Under the pieces are notes generated by a model that had not been told where the DNA came from, made no database searches, and saw only the letters and a list, made by a program, of their open reading frames with translations. Made by a program: the position numbers and the translations under genes. A stretch of DNA of 64,000 nt from Byssovorax sp. (lineage in GTDB: Bacteria; Myxococcota_A; Polyangia; Polyangiales; Polyangiaceae): the NCBI GenBank assembly GCA_025362495.1, contig JANYGI010000176.1, positions 47,533-111,532 on the forward strand. Direction: 5' to 3'. Positions 51,531-62,158 of the stretch are shown piece by piece (the stretch's first letter is position 1; each line of letters begins with the position of its first letter).

Positions 51531-54212
51531 ATGTTCAAGCGCTGCTCTCTCGTCGCTCTGCTCTCCCTCGCCGCGTGCAGCGGAGCGCCGGCTGCCCCGC
51601 CGCAGCCGCCCGCGCCGCCCTCCGCGAGCGCGCTGGCCGCCGCGCCGACGACGCCGCCCGTCCCCGGGATGCGCCTCCCCACCACCGTCAGGCCGCTTCG
51701 CTACGCGCCCACGCTCACCATCGTCTCCGACACGCTCGGCCTCGAAGGGAGCATCGATATCGATCTCGCCCTCTCCGAGCCCACCTCGTTCGTCTGGCTC
51801 AACGCGGTCGGGCTCACCGTGTCCGAGGCCCACCTCGAGGTCGCGGGCGTCTCGCGGCCCGCCCGCGTCGTCCAGGGCGACAAGGATCACCTGGGCTTCG
51901 GCTTCGACGTCGCGCCCGCCGGCAAGGCGCGGCTCCACGTGACCTACAGCGCCCAGGTGAGCGAGCGCGACGATCGCGGCGTCTTCGCCGAGAAGGAAGA
52001 CGGCACAGCCTACATCTTCAGCCAGTTCGAGAACACCGACGCTCGCCGCGCCTTCCCCTGCTTCGACGAGCCCAGCTTCAAGGTGCCCTGGCAGCTCACC
52101 CTGAAGGTCAAGCAAGCCGACGTCGCGCTCTCCAACACCCCTTCGGTGTCCGAGCTCCCCGCCGAGGCCGGGATGAAGATCGTCCGCTTCGCGGAGACCA
52201 AACCGCTCCCTTCGTACCTCGTCGCCTTCGCCGTCGGTCCGTTCGATCTCGTCGACGCGGGCAAGGCGGGCAGGGGCCAGACGCCGGTCCGCATCGCCGT
52301 CCCCCGCGGGAAATCGGCCGAGGCCGCCTACGCCGTCAAGACGACTCCGATCCTCCTCGACCGCCTCGAGCGCTACTTCGGCACGGGCTACCCGTACGAG
52401 AAGCTCGACGTCGTCGCCGTCCCCCAGCTCGTCTCCTTCGGAGCGATGGAGAACGCCGGGCTCATCACCTTCTTCGAGACTGGCCTCCTCGCCCGCCCCG
52501 CCGACGAGACCCTCTCGTTCCAGCGCCGCTACGCCGACATCATCGCTCACGAGATGGCCCACCAGTGGTTCGGCGATCTCGTCACGATGTCGTTCTGGAA
52601 CGACGTCTGGCTCAACGAGGCCTTCGCGTCGTGGATGGAAGAGAAGACGCTCGCCCCCTGGAAGCCCGAGTGGCGCTGGGAGGCGAACACCGCCGGCAGC
52701 ACCTCTTACGCCATGCGCTCCGACAGCCTGGTCAGCGCCCGCAAGATCCGGCAAGAGATCCTCACGAGCGACGACATCCAGAACGCGTTCGACGGCATCA
52801 CCTACGACAAGGGCGCCGCCGTGATTGGCATGTTCGAGACCTGGATTGGCCCCGAGAAATTCCAGAAGGGGATCCAGCGGTATCTGGGCCAGCACGCCCA
52901 CGCGAACGCCGGCTCCAGCGATTTCTTCGCGGCCATCAGCGCCGAGGCGGGGCGCGACGTCGCCCCGGCGTTCTCCACGTTCGTCGATCAGCCCGGCGTC
53001 CCGCTGGTCGCGGCGAAGCTCGTTTGCGAGCCGAAGACCGCCCCGAAGGTGGTGCTCTCGCAGTCACGCTATCTGCCGGCCGGCTCCACCGGCGTGGCGG
53101 CCGCGGCGTGGCAGATCCCGGTCTGCGTGCGCTACTCGGCGGCCGGCAAGGAGGCTCGCGCCTGCACCCTCGTCGACGCGCCCTCGGTCGAATTGCCTCT
53201 CTCCGGGACGGCCTGTCCCGACTGGGTGCTGCCCAATCAGGGCGGCGTCGGCTATTACCACGTGGCTTACGGGCCAAAGGATCTCGACGCGCTGTTCCGC
53301 GCCGGCGACAAGCTCTCTCTCGCCGAGCGCCTCTCGGTGATCCGCGACATGTGGTCGCTGGTGCAGAGCGGCAAGCTGGCCGCGGGCGAGGCGCTCGGCC
53401 ACGCGGCCGCGCTCGTGAAAGATCCCGATCCGTACGTCCAGCGCGCCGCGGTCGAGGTCCTGGGCGAGCTGCCGGACCGGATCATCGCGGCCGATCTCCG
53501 GCCGGCCTTCAGCCGCTTCGTCGACAAGGCACTGAGCAAGCGCGCCCTCGAGATCGGGTTTCGCCCCCGCGCCGGTGAGAGCGACGATGTCCGGCTGCTG
53601 CGCCCCGCAGTGCTCGGCGTCGCGGCCCTGCGCGGCGAGGACGCGGCGCTCGGGGCCGAGGGCGACAAGCTCGCTCGGGCCTGGCTCGACAACCCCGCGG
53701 CGCTCGAGGACGACATGGTCGGCGTGGCGCTGACGATCGCCGCCCACCGCGGCAATCGCGCCTTCTACGATCGCCTCCACGCCGAGGTCGGCAAGGCCAC
53801 CGCCGCGCGCCGACGCCGCCATTTGCTCGCGGCGATGGCGAGCTTCCGCGATCCCGCCCTGGTCCGAGAGGGCCTCTCGCTCTTCCTCTCGAAAGAGCTC
53901 GATCCGCGCGACGCGATACCCCTTCTCTACCAGGACGAGCGCATGGCCGACGTGACGTTCGCCTTCGTCAAAGAGCACTACGACGCCATCATCGCTCGTC
54001 TGCCCGGCGAGCTCGCCGCCGACGCTCCGCACCTCGCCGACGGCTTCTGCTCGGCCCGCGATCGCGGCGAAGTCGACGCCTTCTTCAAGGGCCGCGTCGA
54101 GAAGCTCACCGGCGCTCCGCGGAACCTCGCCCAGGTGCTCGAGCAAATCTCGCTCTGCGGCGCCCAGCGCGACCTCCACGCCGCGAGCCTGGCTTCGTTC
54201 CTGAAGAAGTAG
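51531..54212 (+). CDS. M1 family aminopeptidase, lipoprotein
   Basis: Exported zinc aminopeptidase of 893 aa, near the 850-900 aa usual for M1. The signal ends in a lipobox at SLAACSG, then a Pro/Ala-rich linker. The N-terminal beta domain precedes GAMENAGL (about 304-310), the substrate-binding exopeptidase motif. HEMAHQWFGD holds the zinc ligands His 340 and His 344 with catalytic Glu 341, and WLNEAFASWME supplies the third ligand Glu 363. A C-terminal helical ERAP1-like region follows. GGAGG is 11 bases before the ATG. It would trim peptides in the envelope, perhaps from prey. A short stem-loop abuts the stop. Confidence 0.95.
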   Translation: MFKRCSLVALLSLAACSGAPAAPPQPPAPPSASALAAAPTTPPVPGMRLPTTVRPLRYAPTLTIVSDTLGLEGSIDIDLALSEPTSFVWLNAVGLTVSEAHLEVAGVSRPARVVQGDKDHLGFGFDVAPAGKARLHVTYSAQVSERDDRGVFAEKEDGTAYIFSQFENTDARRAFPCFDEPSFKVPWQLTLKVKQADVALSNTPSVSELPAEAGMKIVRFAETKPLPSYLVAFAVGPFDLVDAGKAGRGQTPVRIAVPRGKSAEAAYAVKTTPILLDRLERYFGTGYPYEKLDVVAVPQLVSFGAMENAGLITFFETGLLARPADETLSFQRRYADIIAHEMAHQWFGDLVTMSFWNDVWLNEAFASWMEEKTLAPWKPEWRWEANTAGSTSYAMRSDSLVSARKIRQEILTSDDIQNAFDGITYDKGAAVIGMFETWIGPEKFQKGIQRYLGQHAHANAGSSDFFAAISAEAGRDVAPAFSTFVDQPGVPLVAAKLVCEPKTAPKVVLSQSRYLPAGSTGVAAAAWQIPVCVRYSAAGKEARACTLVDAPSVELPLSGTACPDWVLPNQGGVGYYHVAYGPKDLDALFRAGDKLSLAERLSVIRDMWSLVQSGKLAAGEALGHAAALVKDPDPYVQRAAVEVLGELPDRIIAADLRPAFSRFVDKALSKRALEIGFRPRAGESDDVRLLRPAVLGVAALRGEDAALGAEGDKLARAWLDNPAALEDDMVGVALTIAAHRGNRAFYDRLHAEVGKATAARRRRHLLAAMASFRDPALVREGLSLFLSKELDPRDAIPLLYQDERMADVTFAFVKEHYDAIIARLPGELAADAPHLADGFCSARDRGEVDAFFKGRVEKLTGAPRNLAQVLEQISLCGAQRDLHAASLASFLKK

Positions 54213-54236
54213 TCACCGCGGATTCTTTGCGGTGAC
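54212..54236 (+). terminator. Stem-loop immediately after the aminopeptidase gene
   Basis: GTCACCGC (54212-54219) pairs with GCGGTGAC (54229-54236) across a 9-base loop GGATTCTTT. The left arm overlaps the last base of the TAG stop. It has no trailing T-run, so it may be a weak terminator or RNA-end stabiliser. Confidence 0.5.
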
Positions 54237-54302
54237 GCGAGCACCTCGGCGACGATCCACGAGTATCCCCGGCCGGCGCGCGCCCGAGGTACATGGCAAC
54301 CG

Positions 54303-54770
54303 ATGACACCCGCTCTCGTTCTCCGCCGCGCCGAAGAGGCCGATCTCCCGACCGTCGTCCGCCTCTTCGCCATCCCCGACGAGGGCAACCTCAAGGACGA
54401 GGATCCGAGCTCGCCGCTCCCGGCCTGCTACGCCGACGCGCTCCGGGCCATCGCCGCCGATCCCCGCAACATGCTCATGGTGGCCCAGCGCGAAGGCGCG
54501 GTGATCGGCGCCTTTCATCTGACCATCCTCCAGTACGTGGCCTATCGCGGCGGCCGGATCGCCCAGATCGAGAACGTGATCGTCGAGCCCGAGGCGCGGG
54601 GCCTCGGCGTCGGAGCGGCGATGATGGCCTGGGCCATCGACGAGGCCCGTCGGCGAGGGTGCTTTCGAGTCCAGCTCACCAGCAACAAGGCCCGTGTCCG
54701 CGCCCATCGCTTCTACGAGCGGCTCGGCTTCAAATCCACCCACGAGGGGATGAAGCTCGCGCTGACGTGA
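54303..54770 (+). CDS. GNAT family N-acetyltransferase
   Basis: Cytoplasmic acetyltransferase of 155 aa, typical length for the Gcn5-related family. It begins LVLRRAEEADLPTVVRLFAIP. The acetyl-CoA binding motif A reads QIENVIVEPEARGLGVGAAMMAWAIDEARRRGC, with the R-G-L-G-V-G loop, and motif B contains LTSNKARVRAHRFYERLGFKSTHEGM. These point to a normal GNAT fold. The acceptor substrate cannot be inferred. It starts about 90 bases after the aminopeptidase stop and precedes glgA on the same strand. Confidence 0.9.
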   Translation: MTPALVLRRAEEADLPTVVRLFAIPDEGNLKDEDPSSPLPACYADALRAIAADPRNMLMVAQREGAVIGAFHLTILQYVAYRGGRIAQIENVIVEPEARGLGVGAAMMAWAIDEARRRGCFRVQLTSNKARVRAHRFYERLGFKSTHEGMKLALT

Positions 54771-54890
54771 GCGCGCCCGCGGCGGCCCGCGGCGGCCCGC
54801 CTCGCGGAGGAATTTCGCGTCAGCGCAAACTGCAACGAAGAAAGGCCGCGGCGCTTGGTGTACATGGTCGAGGGTGCCGGAGACCTCGAC

Positions 54891-56333
<1,443 letters not shown>

Positions 56334-56390
56334 TGAGGGCGAGGCTCGGTGGCCGGTGTCGTTCGAGCCGGCCACCGCGCGACGTTCAGC

Positions 56391-57581
56391 TCAAGGCTGC
56401 GGGGGAGCCGCCGCGGGCGCGCCCGACGCCGCCGCGGGCGCCATCGCCGGCGGCGGGTTGATCACCGTGACTTGACCCTTGGTGATCATCGAGCGCTGGA
56501 GGCCGCGCTGCCGCGCCTCGATCAGGCCCGTGAAGTTGGTGACGAGGTTCAAGAAATCCTCGGCGGGGACGCCCTTGTCGGTGACCTTCGCGTCCTTCGC
56601 GGCGTGGGTGAACGCCTCGAACGGGGCCGCCATGATCTTGCTCCACGTGTCGCTCGCGTGCGCCGCGCTGAAGGTCTTCAGGGCCTCGACGGCCTTGTCG
56701 AGCTTGTCGACGTTGGCCTTGTAGGCCGCGCTGTCGACCTTCTTCGCGGCGAGGACCATCACGACCTGGCGCGCGTCCTCGAACGTGTCGGCGGTGATCT
56801 TCTCGCCCTCGTCGACCTTGGTGGGATCGACGGGGTGCGCCTTGCGGTAGGTGTCGATCGCCGCGCCGAGCTTGTCCTGCTGATCGTCGAGCGCGCCGAA
56901 CTCTTCGAGCAGCTTCTTGTGGAGCTCGGTCCCCTTGGCGAAGCTGTCTTTCTTGTACTCTTCGCGCTGGTAGTAGCTGGTCGCGGTGGCGATGTCCTTG
57001 GCGAGCTCGACCGAGTACGGGCCGTACACCGCGAGGGCCTCGTCGACGCCGGGCATCGCGGGATCCTTCAGCGCCATCGACGCCGTGCAGGCGCGGGCGT
57101 TGCGCTCGTGCGGCGCGCGCAGGGCGAAGTCGAACGGGCGCGGCGGCACCGCGGGCGAGGGGGGCGTCGAAGGCGGCGCGCCGGACGCGGACGCCTTCGG
57201 CGCAGGCGCCGCGGCGGGCTTCACGGCGGCGCTCGCGGCGGGCTTGGCGGCGTCGGGCGCGGGCGCGCCGAAGTTCGGGATCTTCTTCTCGCTCGGCTGG
57301 CTCTTGCCGAGGCTCGCGAGGTAGCTGTCGCGCGCCTGCCGCAGCGAGAGGGTGCCGTAGTAACAGACGTCGATCCGGTAGTCCTTCATGGCCTGCGGAT
57401 CGATCCGCGCCATCGGGCCCATCGGCGAGCGCACGTTGAGCTTCGGTCGCGTCGACGCCGCGCTGTTCGACGGAGCCGCCGCCGAAGGATCCGGCTTCGG
57501 GGGCTCGTTCTTCGTGCACCCGGAGACGCTGCCGAGAAAAAGCGCCGTGAGCGCCACCGTTACGAAAGTCCGCGAGCTCAT
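56391..57581 (-). CDS. DUF3829 (YiiG-like) lipoprotein
   Basis: Predicted lipoprotein of 396 aa with GGAGG six bases upstream of the ATG. Lipobox LGSVSGCTKN. A Pro/Ala linker is followed by a first region with YRIDVCYYGTLSLRQARDSYLASLGKS, a long Ala/Pro/Lys spacer, and the conserved helical body typical of DUF3829: GPYSVELAKDIATATSYYQREEYKKDSFAKGTELHKKLLEEF and LNLVTNFTGLIEARQRGLQ. The C-terminus is Pro/Ala-rich. Homologues such as YiiG have no known activity. It is divergent from the unknown gene at 57716; the 134-base gap carries direct repeats and a palindrome. Confidence 0.87.
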   Translation of the reverse strand: MSSRTFVTVALTALFLGSVSGCTKNEPPKPDPSAAAPSNSAASTRPKLNVRSPMGPMARIDPQAMKDYRIDVCYYGTLSLRQARDSYLASLGKSQPSEKKIPNFGAPAPDAAKPAASAAVKPAAAPAPKASASGAPPSTPPSPAVPPRPFDFALRAPHERNARACTASMALKDPAMPGVDEALAVYGPYSVELAKDIATATSYYQREEYKKDSFAKGTELHKKLLEEFGALDDQQDKLGAAIDTYRKAHPVDPTKVDEGEKITADTFEDARQVVMVLAAKKVDSAAYKANVDKLDKAVEALKTFSAAHASDTWSKIMAAPFEAFTHAAKDAKVTDKGVPAEDFLNLVTNFTGLIEARQRGLQRSMITKGQVTVINPPPAMAPAAASGAPAAAPPQP

Positions 57582-57675
57582 TCCGTGCCTCCTCACGACC
57601 GGCGTCCGGTCGCCCTTCCCGCGCACCAGAAAGAGGGCGCCGGGGGTGGGGGGCGCATCATGCCCTACGCCCGGG

Positions 57676-57708
57676 CACTTGCAATCACTTGCAACGCTGG
57701 CTTAAGCC
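57676..57708 (+). promoter_or_regulatory. Direct repeats and palindrome upstream of the 258-aa unknown gene
   Basis: CACTTGCAA occurs twice (57676-57684 and 57686-57694), ten bases apart, so both copies face the same side of the helix. A perfect palindrome GGCTTAAGCC follows at 57699-57708, just before the GTG start at 57716. This could be an operator or a start-region stem; no known regulator can be named. Confidence 0.45.
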
Positions 57709-57715
57709 TCCGCGC

Positions 57716-58492
57716 GTGATCCTCACGAACCGCACCCTCGACGAGCTGGCGATCGACGACGAGGCCTCGTTCCGCCACATCGGCCTCTACGACGCGTTGA
57801 AGCAGGCGCTCCGTCGCGACGGCTACCGGTTCCGCATCGCCGACGCAGCGTCGTGGGATCGGGTCCTGTTTCTCAACCTCACGTTCTGGTCGCCGACCGA
57901 CCAGGGCGACGTCCTCGTCGAGCCGCGCCTCGACGCCGACGTGGTCGCGCACGTGGCGTGGCATCACCTCACGCGCCGCGCTCTCGGGGCGGGGGCCACG
58001 AGCGCCGAGGCTTTATTCCTCGGTGAATCCATCGCAAGCGCCTTCGATTTGTACCTGGTCGGTCGCCTCCTCGGGAACGCCCCCGACGCGCAGATGCTGG
58101 AGACGCAGGTCCCCGCGATGGGTGAGATCGCCGCGGGCGCGGGCCTCGACGACGACGCGTTCGAGGCGCTCCTCGAGGGCATCGCGGCCGATCCCGATCG
58201 CGCCTTCGAAGACCTGCGCGAGCTGCTCTTCGACGCCAGCTCGGCGCTGCTGCGCTGCGAGGGCGTCGACGACGCCGTGGCCGCCCTGGCGAAGCTCGGA
58301 GGGCACCGCTTCGCCCCGCTGCTGCACCACTACGAGCTCTCCAACTGGGTGCTGTATGCCCGCGCGCACGCGCCCCGCACCGACGCGCCCGACCTCGCGG
58401 TGCAAGCGATCGATCGCGCCCTCCGCGCGGCGCCCGTGGCCCTCGACTGGCTCGAGCAGGCCTGGCTCGGCCCGGACGAGGCGAAAAAATAG
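57716..58492 (+). CDS. Hypothetical protein with HxxxH helix resembling a degenerate metallopeptidase
   Basis: Soluble protein of 258 aa from GTG (alternative TTG at 57689). The family is not recognised. One segment reads VVAHVAWHHLTRRALG (His about 79 and 83) and 20 residues later ALFLGESIASAFDLYLVGRLLG (Glu about 104). The His-x3-His followed by a Glu in an amphipathic helix recalls the zinc site of gluzincins, but the catalytic Glu of HEXXH is replaced by Val, so it would lack hydrolase activity. The C-terminal half is helical and acidic. No signal peptide. Confidence 0.7.
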   Translation: MILTNRTLDELAIDDEASFRHIGLYDALKQALRRDGYRFRIADAASWDRVLFLNLTFWSPTDQGDVLVEPRLDADVVAHVAWHHLTRRALGAGATSAEALFLGESIASAFDLYLVGRLLGNAPDAQMLETQVPAMGEIAAGAGLDDDAFEALLEGIAADPDRAFEDLRELLFDASSALLRCEGVDDAVAALAKLGGHRFAPLLHHYELSNWVLYARAHAPRTDAPDLAVQAIDRALRAAPVALDWLEQAWLGPDEAKK

Positions 58493-58599
58493 TCGAATCA
58501 TTCCCTCGCTCCAGCGCGCTCTCGGACGATCAACGGCCGGGGGGGCGCGTGGGTGGAAGTTGCACCCGCGTCCTTGTTGAGTGAAAATGTGCGCGTCGA

Positions 58600-60171
58600 A
58601 TGGATCTGGTCCCCCCGAAGCGCGGTGTCCCCCGACCCAGGGCTCCCGATGTGGAGTTCAGCGGCGGTGAGGTGAAGGTCGCCATCTCGGGCGTCGACGA
58701 CGCGGCCGCGTCCCCCGCGCCGCCGGCAGCGCGGGTCGCCGTCCCGGCAGCGCCGCCCGTCGATCACTCGTTCTCGCGCGACACGTCGGACGACACCGAG
58801 CCGGTCTCGATCGGCGATCTCGAGGCGCTGTTCCAGCCGGGCCACGCGCCGCCTTCGTGGAGCGATCCGGCGGGCCCCGCGTCGTCGGATCGCGCGCCGA
58901 TCTCCGCCGCGATCGAGTCGTCGCCGTCGAGCTTCCAGCCGGTCAGCGATCGCGATCTCGTGGTCGAGAGCGACCGGCCCCGCGCGGCGCCGCCGGCGCC
59001 GACGATCGCGCGAAAGCCTTCGTTTTTCGACACCGACGGGGCGCCTGCGCCGCTGGCGCGGCTCTTCGACGCCGCACCCGCGCCCTTCGATCCCACGGTC
59101 CCCGCGCTGCCCGTGCGCCTCGAAGCGCCGGACCTGCCCGACGACTATCGCGACCACAACTCGGACTCGGGCCTGCTCGACATTCGCAGCCTCGTGGCCC
59201 GCGACGGCGTTCACCACCCGCCGACGCGCCGCGACGAGAACCGCGTCGACGACGACATCTTCAACCTCAGCGGTGGCCTCTTCGCGGCGGGCAGCGGGGG
59301 CCCGCTGGCGGCGCCGGACCTCTCGGCGCTGATCGCGCCCGTGCTCCCCGAGTCGACGCGCCCCGGCCCCCTGATCGCGGCGAAGAAGGCTGCGCCGCCC
59401 GAGCGCGCGTCGGCGAAGGCGGCGGCCTCGATCGACGCGGCGTCGGCCGGCGCGAGCGCGCCCGTCGTGTCCGAGCGTCGCGCTTCGCCCGCGGCCACGG
59501 CGGCTTCCCAGCGGAGCTCGCGCGCGGGATGGGTCGTCGCCGCGGTCCTCGGCGGCGGGCTGGTCCTCGTCTCGCTCCAGCTCGGCAAGTCGTCGACGAC
59601 GACGACCGTGATGGCCGTGGAGACCGCCACGCCGTCGATTGCCCTCGTCGAGACAGCGAAGCCCGTGATCGCGAGCCCGATCGCGATCGCGACCACGGCG
59701 CCCATCGCGAGCGCCGAGCCCGCGGTCGCGGCGATCGATCCCGGCGCCCGCGGCGCTCACCCGAAGGAGGCCGTCGCTGCGATCCCGGGCACCGCCGCGC
59801 CGCGATCGACCGGGTCCACCGCGGTCGCCGTCGCGCCGGTCGTTGCCGCGCCCGCAGTCACCGCGCCTCCGATCGCCGCGCCGCCGCCGCCGTCGTCGGG
59901 CGGCGAGTTCGACAAGTCCGCCGCGGTGGCCGCGCTCGCTGCGGCGGCCGGCCGCGCCGTCGGCTGCAAGCAGCCGGACGATCCCTCCGGTGGCGCCACG
60001 GTCAGCGTCACCTTCGCGCCCTCGGGCCGCGTCACGTCATCGAAGGTCACCGGCGCGCCGTTCCAGGGCACGGTGATGGGTGGCTGCATTGCAAGCGCGT
60101 TCCGCTCGGCGTCGGTGCCGCCCTTCGAAGGCGCGCCCGTCACCGTGACGAAGAACGTCTCGATCCGCTGA
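58600..60171 (+). CDS. AgmX/TonB-like single-pass protein
   Basis: Membrane protein of 523 aa with a long disordered cytoplasmic-like N-terminal half (Pro, Ala, Asp, Ser rich, about residues 1-305), one membrane helix (GWVVAAVLGGGLVLVSLQLG, about 310-330), a Pro/Ala periplasmic linker and a small C-terminal domain. The domain is TonB-C-like: GKCKQP-type GCKQPDDPSGGATVSVTFAPSGRVTSSKV, then GTVMGGCIASAFRSASVPPFEGAPVTVTKNVSIR. This end is shared by myxobacterial gliding and envelope proteins of the AgmX/GltJ group. Probably links inner membrane energy or sensing to the outer layer. Exact role unknown. Confidence 0.75.
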   Translation: MDLVPPKRGVPRPRAPDVEFSGGEVKVAISGVDDAAASPAPPAARVAVPAAPPVDHSFSRDTSDDTEPVSIGDLEALFQPGHAPPSWSDPAGPASSDRAPISAAIESSPSSFQPVSDRDLVVESDRPRAAPPAPTIARKPSFFDTDGAPAPLARLFDAAPAPFDPTVPALPVRLEAPDLPDDYRDHNSDSGLLDIRSLVARDGVHHPPTRRDENRVDDDIFNLSGGLFAAGSGGPLAAPDLSALIAPVLPESTRPGPLIAAKKAAPPERASAKAAASIDAASAGASAPVVSERRASPAATAASQRSSRAGWVVAAVLGGGLVLVSLQLGKSSTTTTVMAVETATPSIALVETAKPVIASPIAIATTAPIASAEPAVAAIDPGARGAHPKEAVAAIPGTAAPRSTGSTAVAVAPVVAAPAVTAPPIAAPPPPSSGGEFDKSAAVAALAAAAGRAVGCKQPDDPSGGATVSVTFAPSGRVTSSKVTGAPFQGTVMGGCIASAFRSASVPPFEGAPVTVTKNVSIR

Positions 60172-60235
60172 TCTCGCGTCTTCTCTCGCAGAGGTCGTCG
60201 ACGATCGACGCAAAGGCCTCTATGCTGCGCGCCCC

Positions 60236-61978
60236 GTGCTCGTCACCCTCCGGGTCAAGAATTTCATCCTGATGGACGCCCTCGAGCTCTCGCTCGATCG
60301 CGGCCTCAACGTCCTCACCGGCGAGACCGGCGCGGGCAAATCCATCGTCGTCGGCGCGCTCTCGCTGGTCCTCGGCGGCCGCGCCAGCGCCGAGCAGATC
60401 CGCCCCGGCGCCGACGAGGCGGAGATCGAAGCCCTCTTCGACGTACGCGGATCGGAGCGCGTGCTCGCGTCGCTCGAGGCCGCGGGCGTCGCCGGCGACG
60501 GCGATCTCGTGATCCGCCGCGTCGTGCAGTCGACGGGGCGATCGCGCGCCTACCTCAACGGTCGGCTCTGCACCGCGGGCGAGCTCGCGGCCCTCGCGCC
60601 CGAGCTCGCCGACGTCGCCTCGCAGCACGAGAGCGTCGCGCTCACCGATCCCTCGACGCACCTCGGCTACCTCGATCGCTTCGCCCGGCTCGTCGATCAG
60701 CGCATCGAGCTCTCCGCCGAGGTGGCCCGCCTCGAAGCGATCGTCGCGAAGATCCACGCCGTGCGCGAGGCCGAGCGCGGCCGCGGCGAGCGCGAGGCCT
60801 TCGTCTCGTTCCAGCTCCAGGCCATCGAGGCGTTGAACCCGCAGCCCGGCGAGATGGACGAGCTCGCGGCCGAGCGCCACCGCCTCCGCCACGCGGGCCG
60901 CTTGCTCGATCTCACGCAGGGCGTGTCCGAGCGCCTCGATCAGGGCGACGGCGCGATCTCCGACGTGATCGCGCGCATGTGCCGCGATCTCGCGACCGCG
61001 GCCGAGATCGATCCCGCGCTCGCGCCGGCCGCGCGCGCCCTCGAAGGCGCCCACAGCGAGATGCTCGAGGTCGCGCGCGACGTCGGCCGTTACGCCGAGC
61101 GCACCGAGGCCGATCCCGGCCGCCTCAGCGACGTGGAAGAGCGCCTCTATCGCCTCGAAGGCCTGCTCCGCCAGCACGGCCCCACGCTCGACGACGTGAT
61201 CGCCACGCGCGATCGCCTCTCCTCGGAGCTCGCCGCCTTCGCCGGCGCCGAGAGCCGCATCGCCGAGCTCGAACGCGAAAAAGAGGCCCAGCTCGCCGTC
61301 GCCGCCGAGCGCGCGCGCAAGCTCTCGGCGCGTCGACGCAAGGCCGCCGAGAAGCTCGGGGCGGCCATCTCGGGCGAGCTCGCCGACATGGGCATGGGCG
61401 GCGCCCGCGTGGTGGTCGACGTCGCCGCGCTCGGCGGTGACAGGGCCGAGCTCGCGGTCGACGGCGCCCGCCTCGGCCCCGACGGCATCGATCGGGTCGA
61501 GTTCCTGATCTCGCCCAACAAAGGCATCGATCCTCGCCCGCTCCGCAAGATCGCCTCCGGCGGCGAGCTCTCCCGCGCTCTCCTTGCCTTGAAGCGCTGC
61601 TTGGCCGAGTGCGGCCCGGCCGGACTCTATGTCTTCGACGAGGTCGACGCCGGCGTCGGCGGCGCCGTGGCCGACAAGATCGGTCGCGCCATCGCCGACG
61701 TGGCAAAGCACCATCAGGTTCTCTGCATCACCCACCTCGCCCCGATTGCCGCCTTCGGCGACGCCCATTTCGTGGTCTCCAAGCAGAGCGACGGCGGGAT
61801 CACCCGGAGCGGCGTGGTCCGCGTCGAGCGCAAAGAGCGCATCGCCGAGGTCGCCCGCATGCTCTCCGGCGCCAGGGTCACCGACTCGGCCCTCAAGGCA
61901 GCTACAGAGATGATCCGCGCCGCCCGCGGCGAGGGCGAGTCGCCCCGGGTCGCCGAAAAGGCTCGCGCACGGGCCTGA
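60236..61978 (+). CDS. recN: DNA repair protein RecN
   Basis: SMC-like repair ATPase of 580 aa acting at DNA double-strand breaks, slightly longer than typical. The GTG start gives VTLRVKNFILMDALELSLDRGLNVLTGETGAGKSIVVGAL with Walker A at about 29-36. The coiled coil occupies about 170-390. The C-terminal lobe has the ABC signature IASGGELSRALLALKRCL, Walker B LYVFDEVDAGVGG and the HQVLCITHLAPIAAFGD switch region. It starts 64 bases after the AgmX-like gene. A long inverted repeat follows the stop. Confidence 0.96.
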   Translation: MLVTLRVKNFILMDALELSLDRGLNVLTGETGAGKSIVVGALSLVLGGRASAEQIRPGADEAEIEALFDVRGSERVLASLEAAGVAGDGDLVIRRVVQSTGRSRAYLNGRLCTAGELAALAPELADVASQHESVALTDPSTHLGYLDRFARLVDQRIELSAEVARLEAIVAKIHAVREAERGRGEREAFVSFQLQAIEALNPQPGEMDELAAERHRLRHAGRLLDLTQGVSERLDQGDGAISDVIARMCRDLATAAEIDPALAPAARALEGAHSEMLEVARDVGRYAERTEADPGRLSDVEERLYRLEGLLRQHGPTLDDVIATRDRLSSELAAFAGAESRIAELEREKEAQLAVAAERARKLSARRRKAAEKLGAAISGELADMGMGGARVVVDVAALGGDRAELAVDGARLGPDGIDRVEFLISPNKGIDPRPLRKIASGGELSRALLALKRCLAECGPAGLYVFDEVDAGVGGAVADKIGRAIADVAKHHQVLCITHLAPIAAFGDAHFVVSKQSDGGITRSGVVRVERKERIAEVARMLSGARVTDSALKAATEMIRAARGEGESPRVAEKARARA

Positions 61979-62017
61979 GGCCGGAGCTGCGTCGAGGACG
62001 CAGAATCCGGAATTATC

Positions 62018-62134
62018 ACAGGGAGGCGGGGAGGCGGGGAGGTCAGAAGAAGAAGGGGATTTGTCCTCCGGATCTCGCCCCAAAAATTCTCCCTCTGATC
62101 TTCCTCCGGTCTCCCCGTCTCCCCGCCTCCCTGT
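62018..62134. repeat. 27-base inverted repeat forming a fully paired stem in RNA
   Basis: Left arm 62018-62044 starts ACAGGGAGGCGGGGAG; right arm 62108-62134 is its complement except at three positions that would pair as G-U in RNA. The 63-base interior holds a second possible hairpin around TTTGTCCTCCGGATC. It lies 40 bases past the recN stop and may end its transcript or stabilise the 3-prime end; a mobile repeat remnant is an alternative. Confidence 0.75.
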
Positions 62135-62158
62135 AAATCCTCTTCTCTCGCTCCGAAA

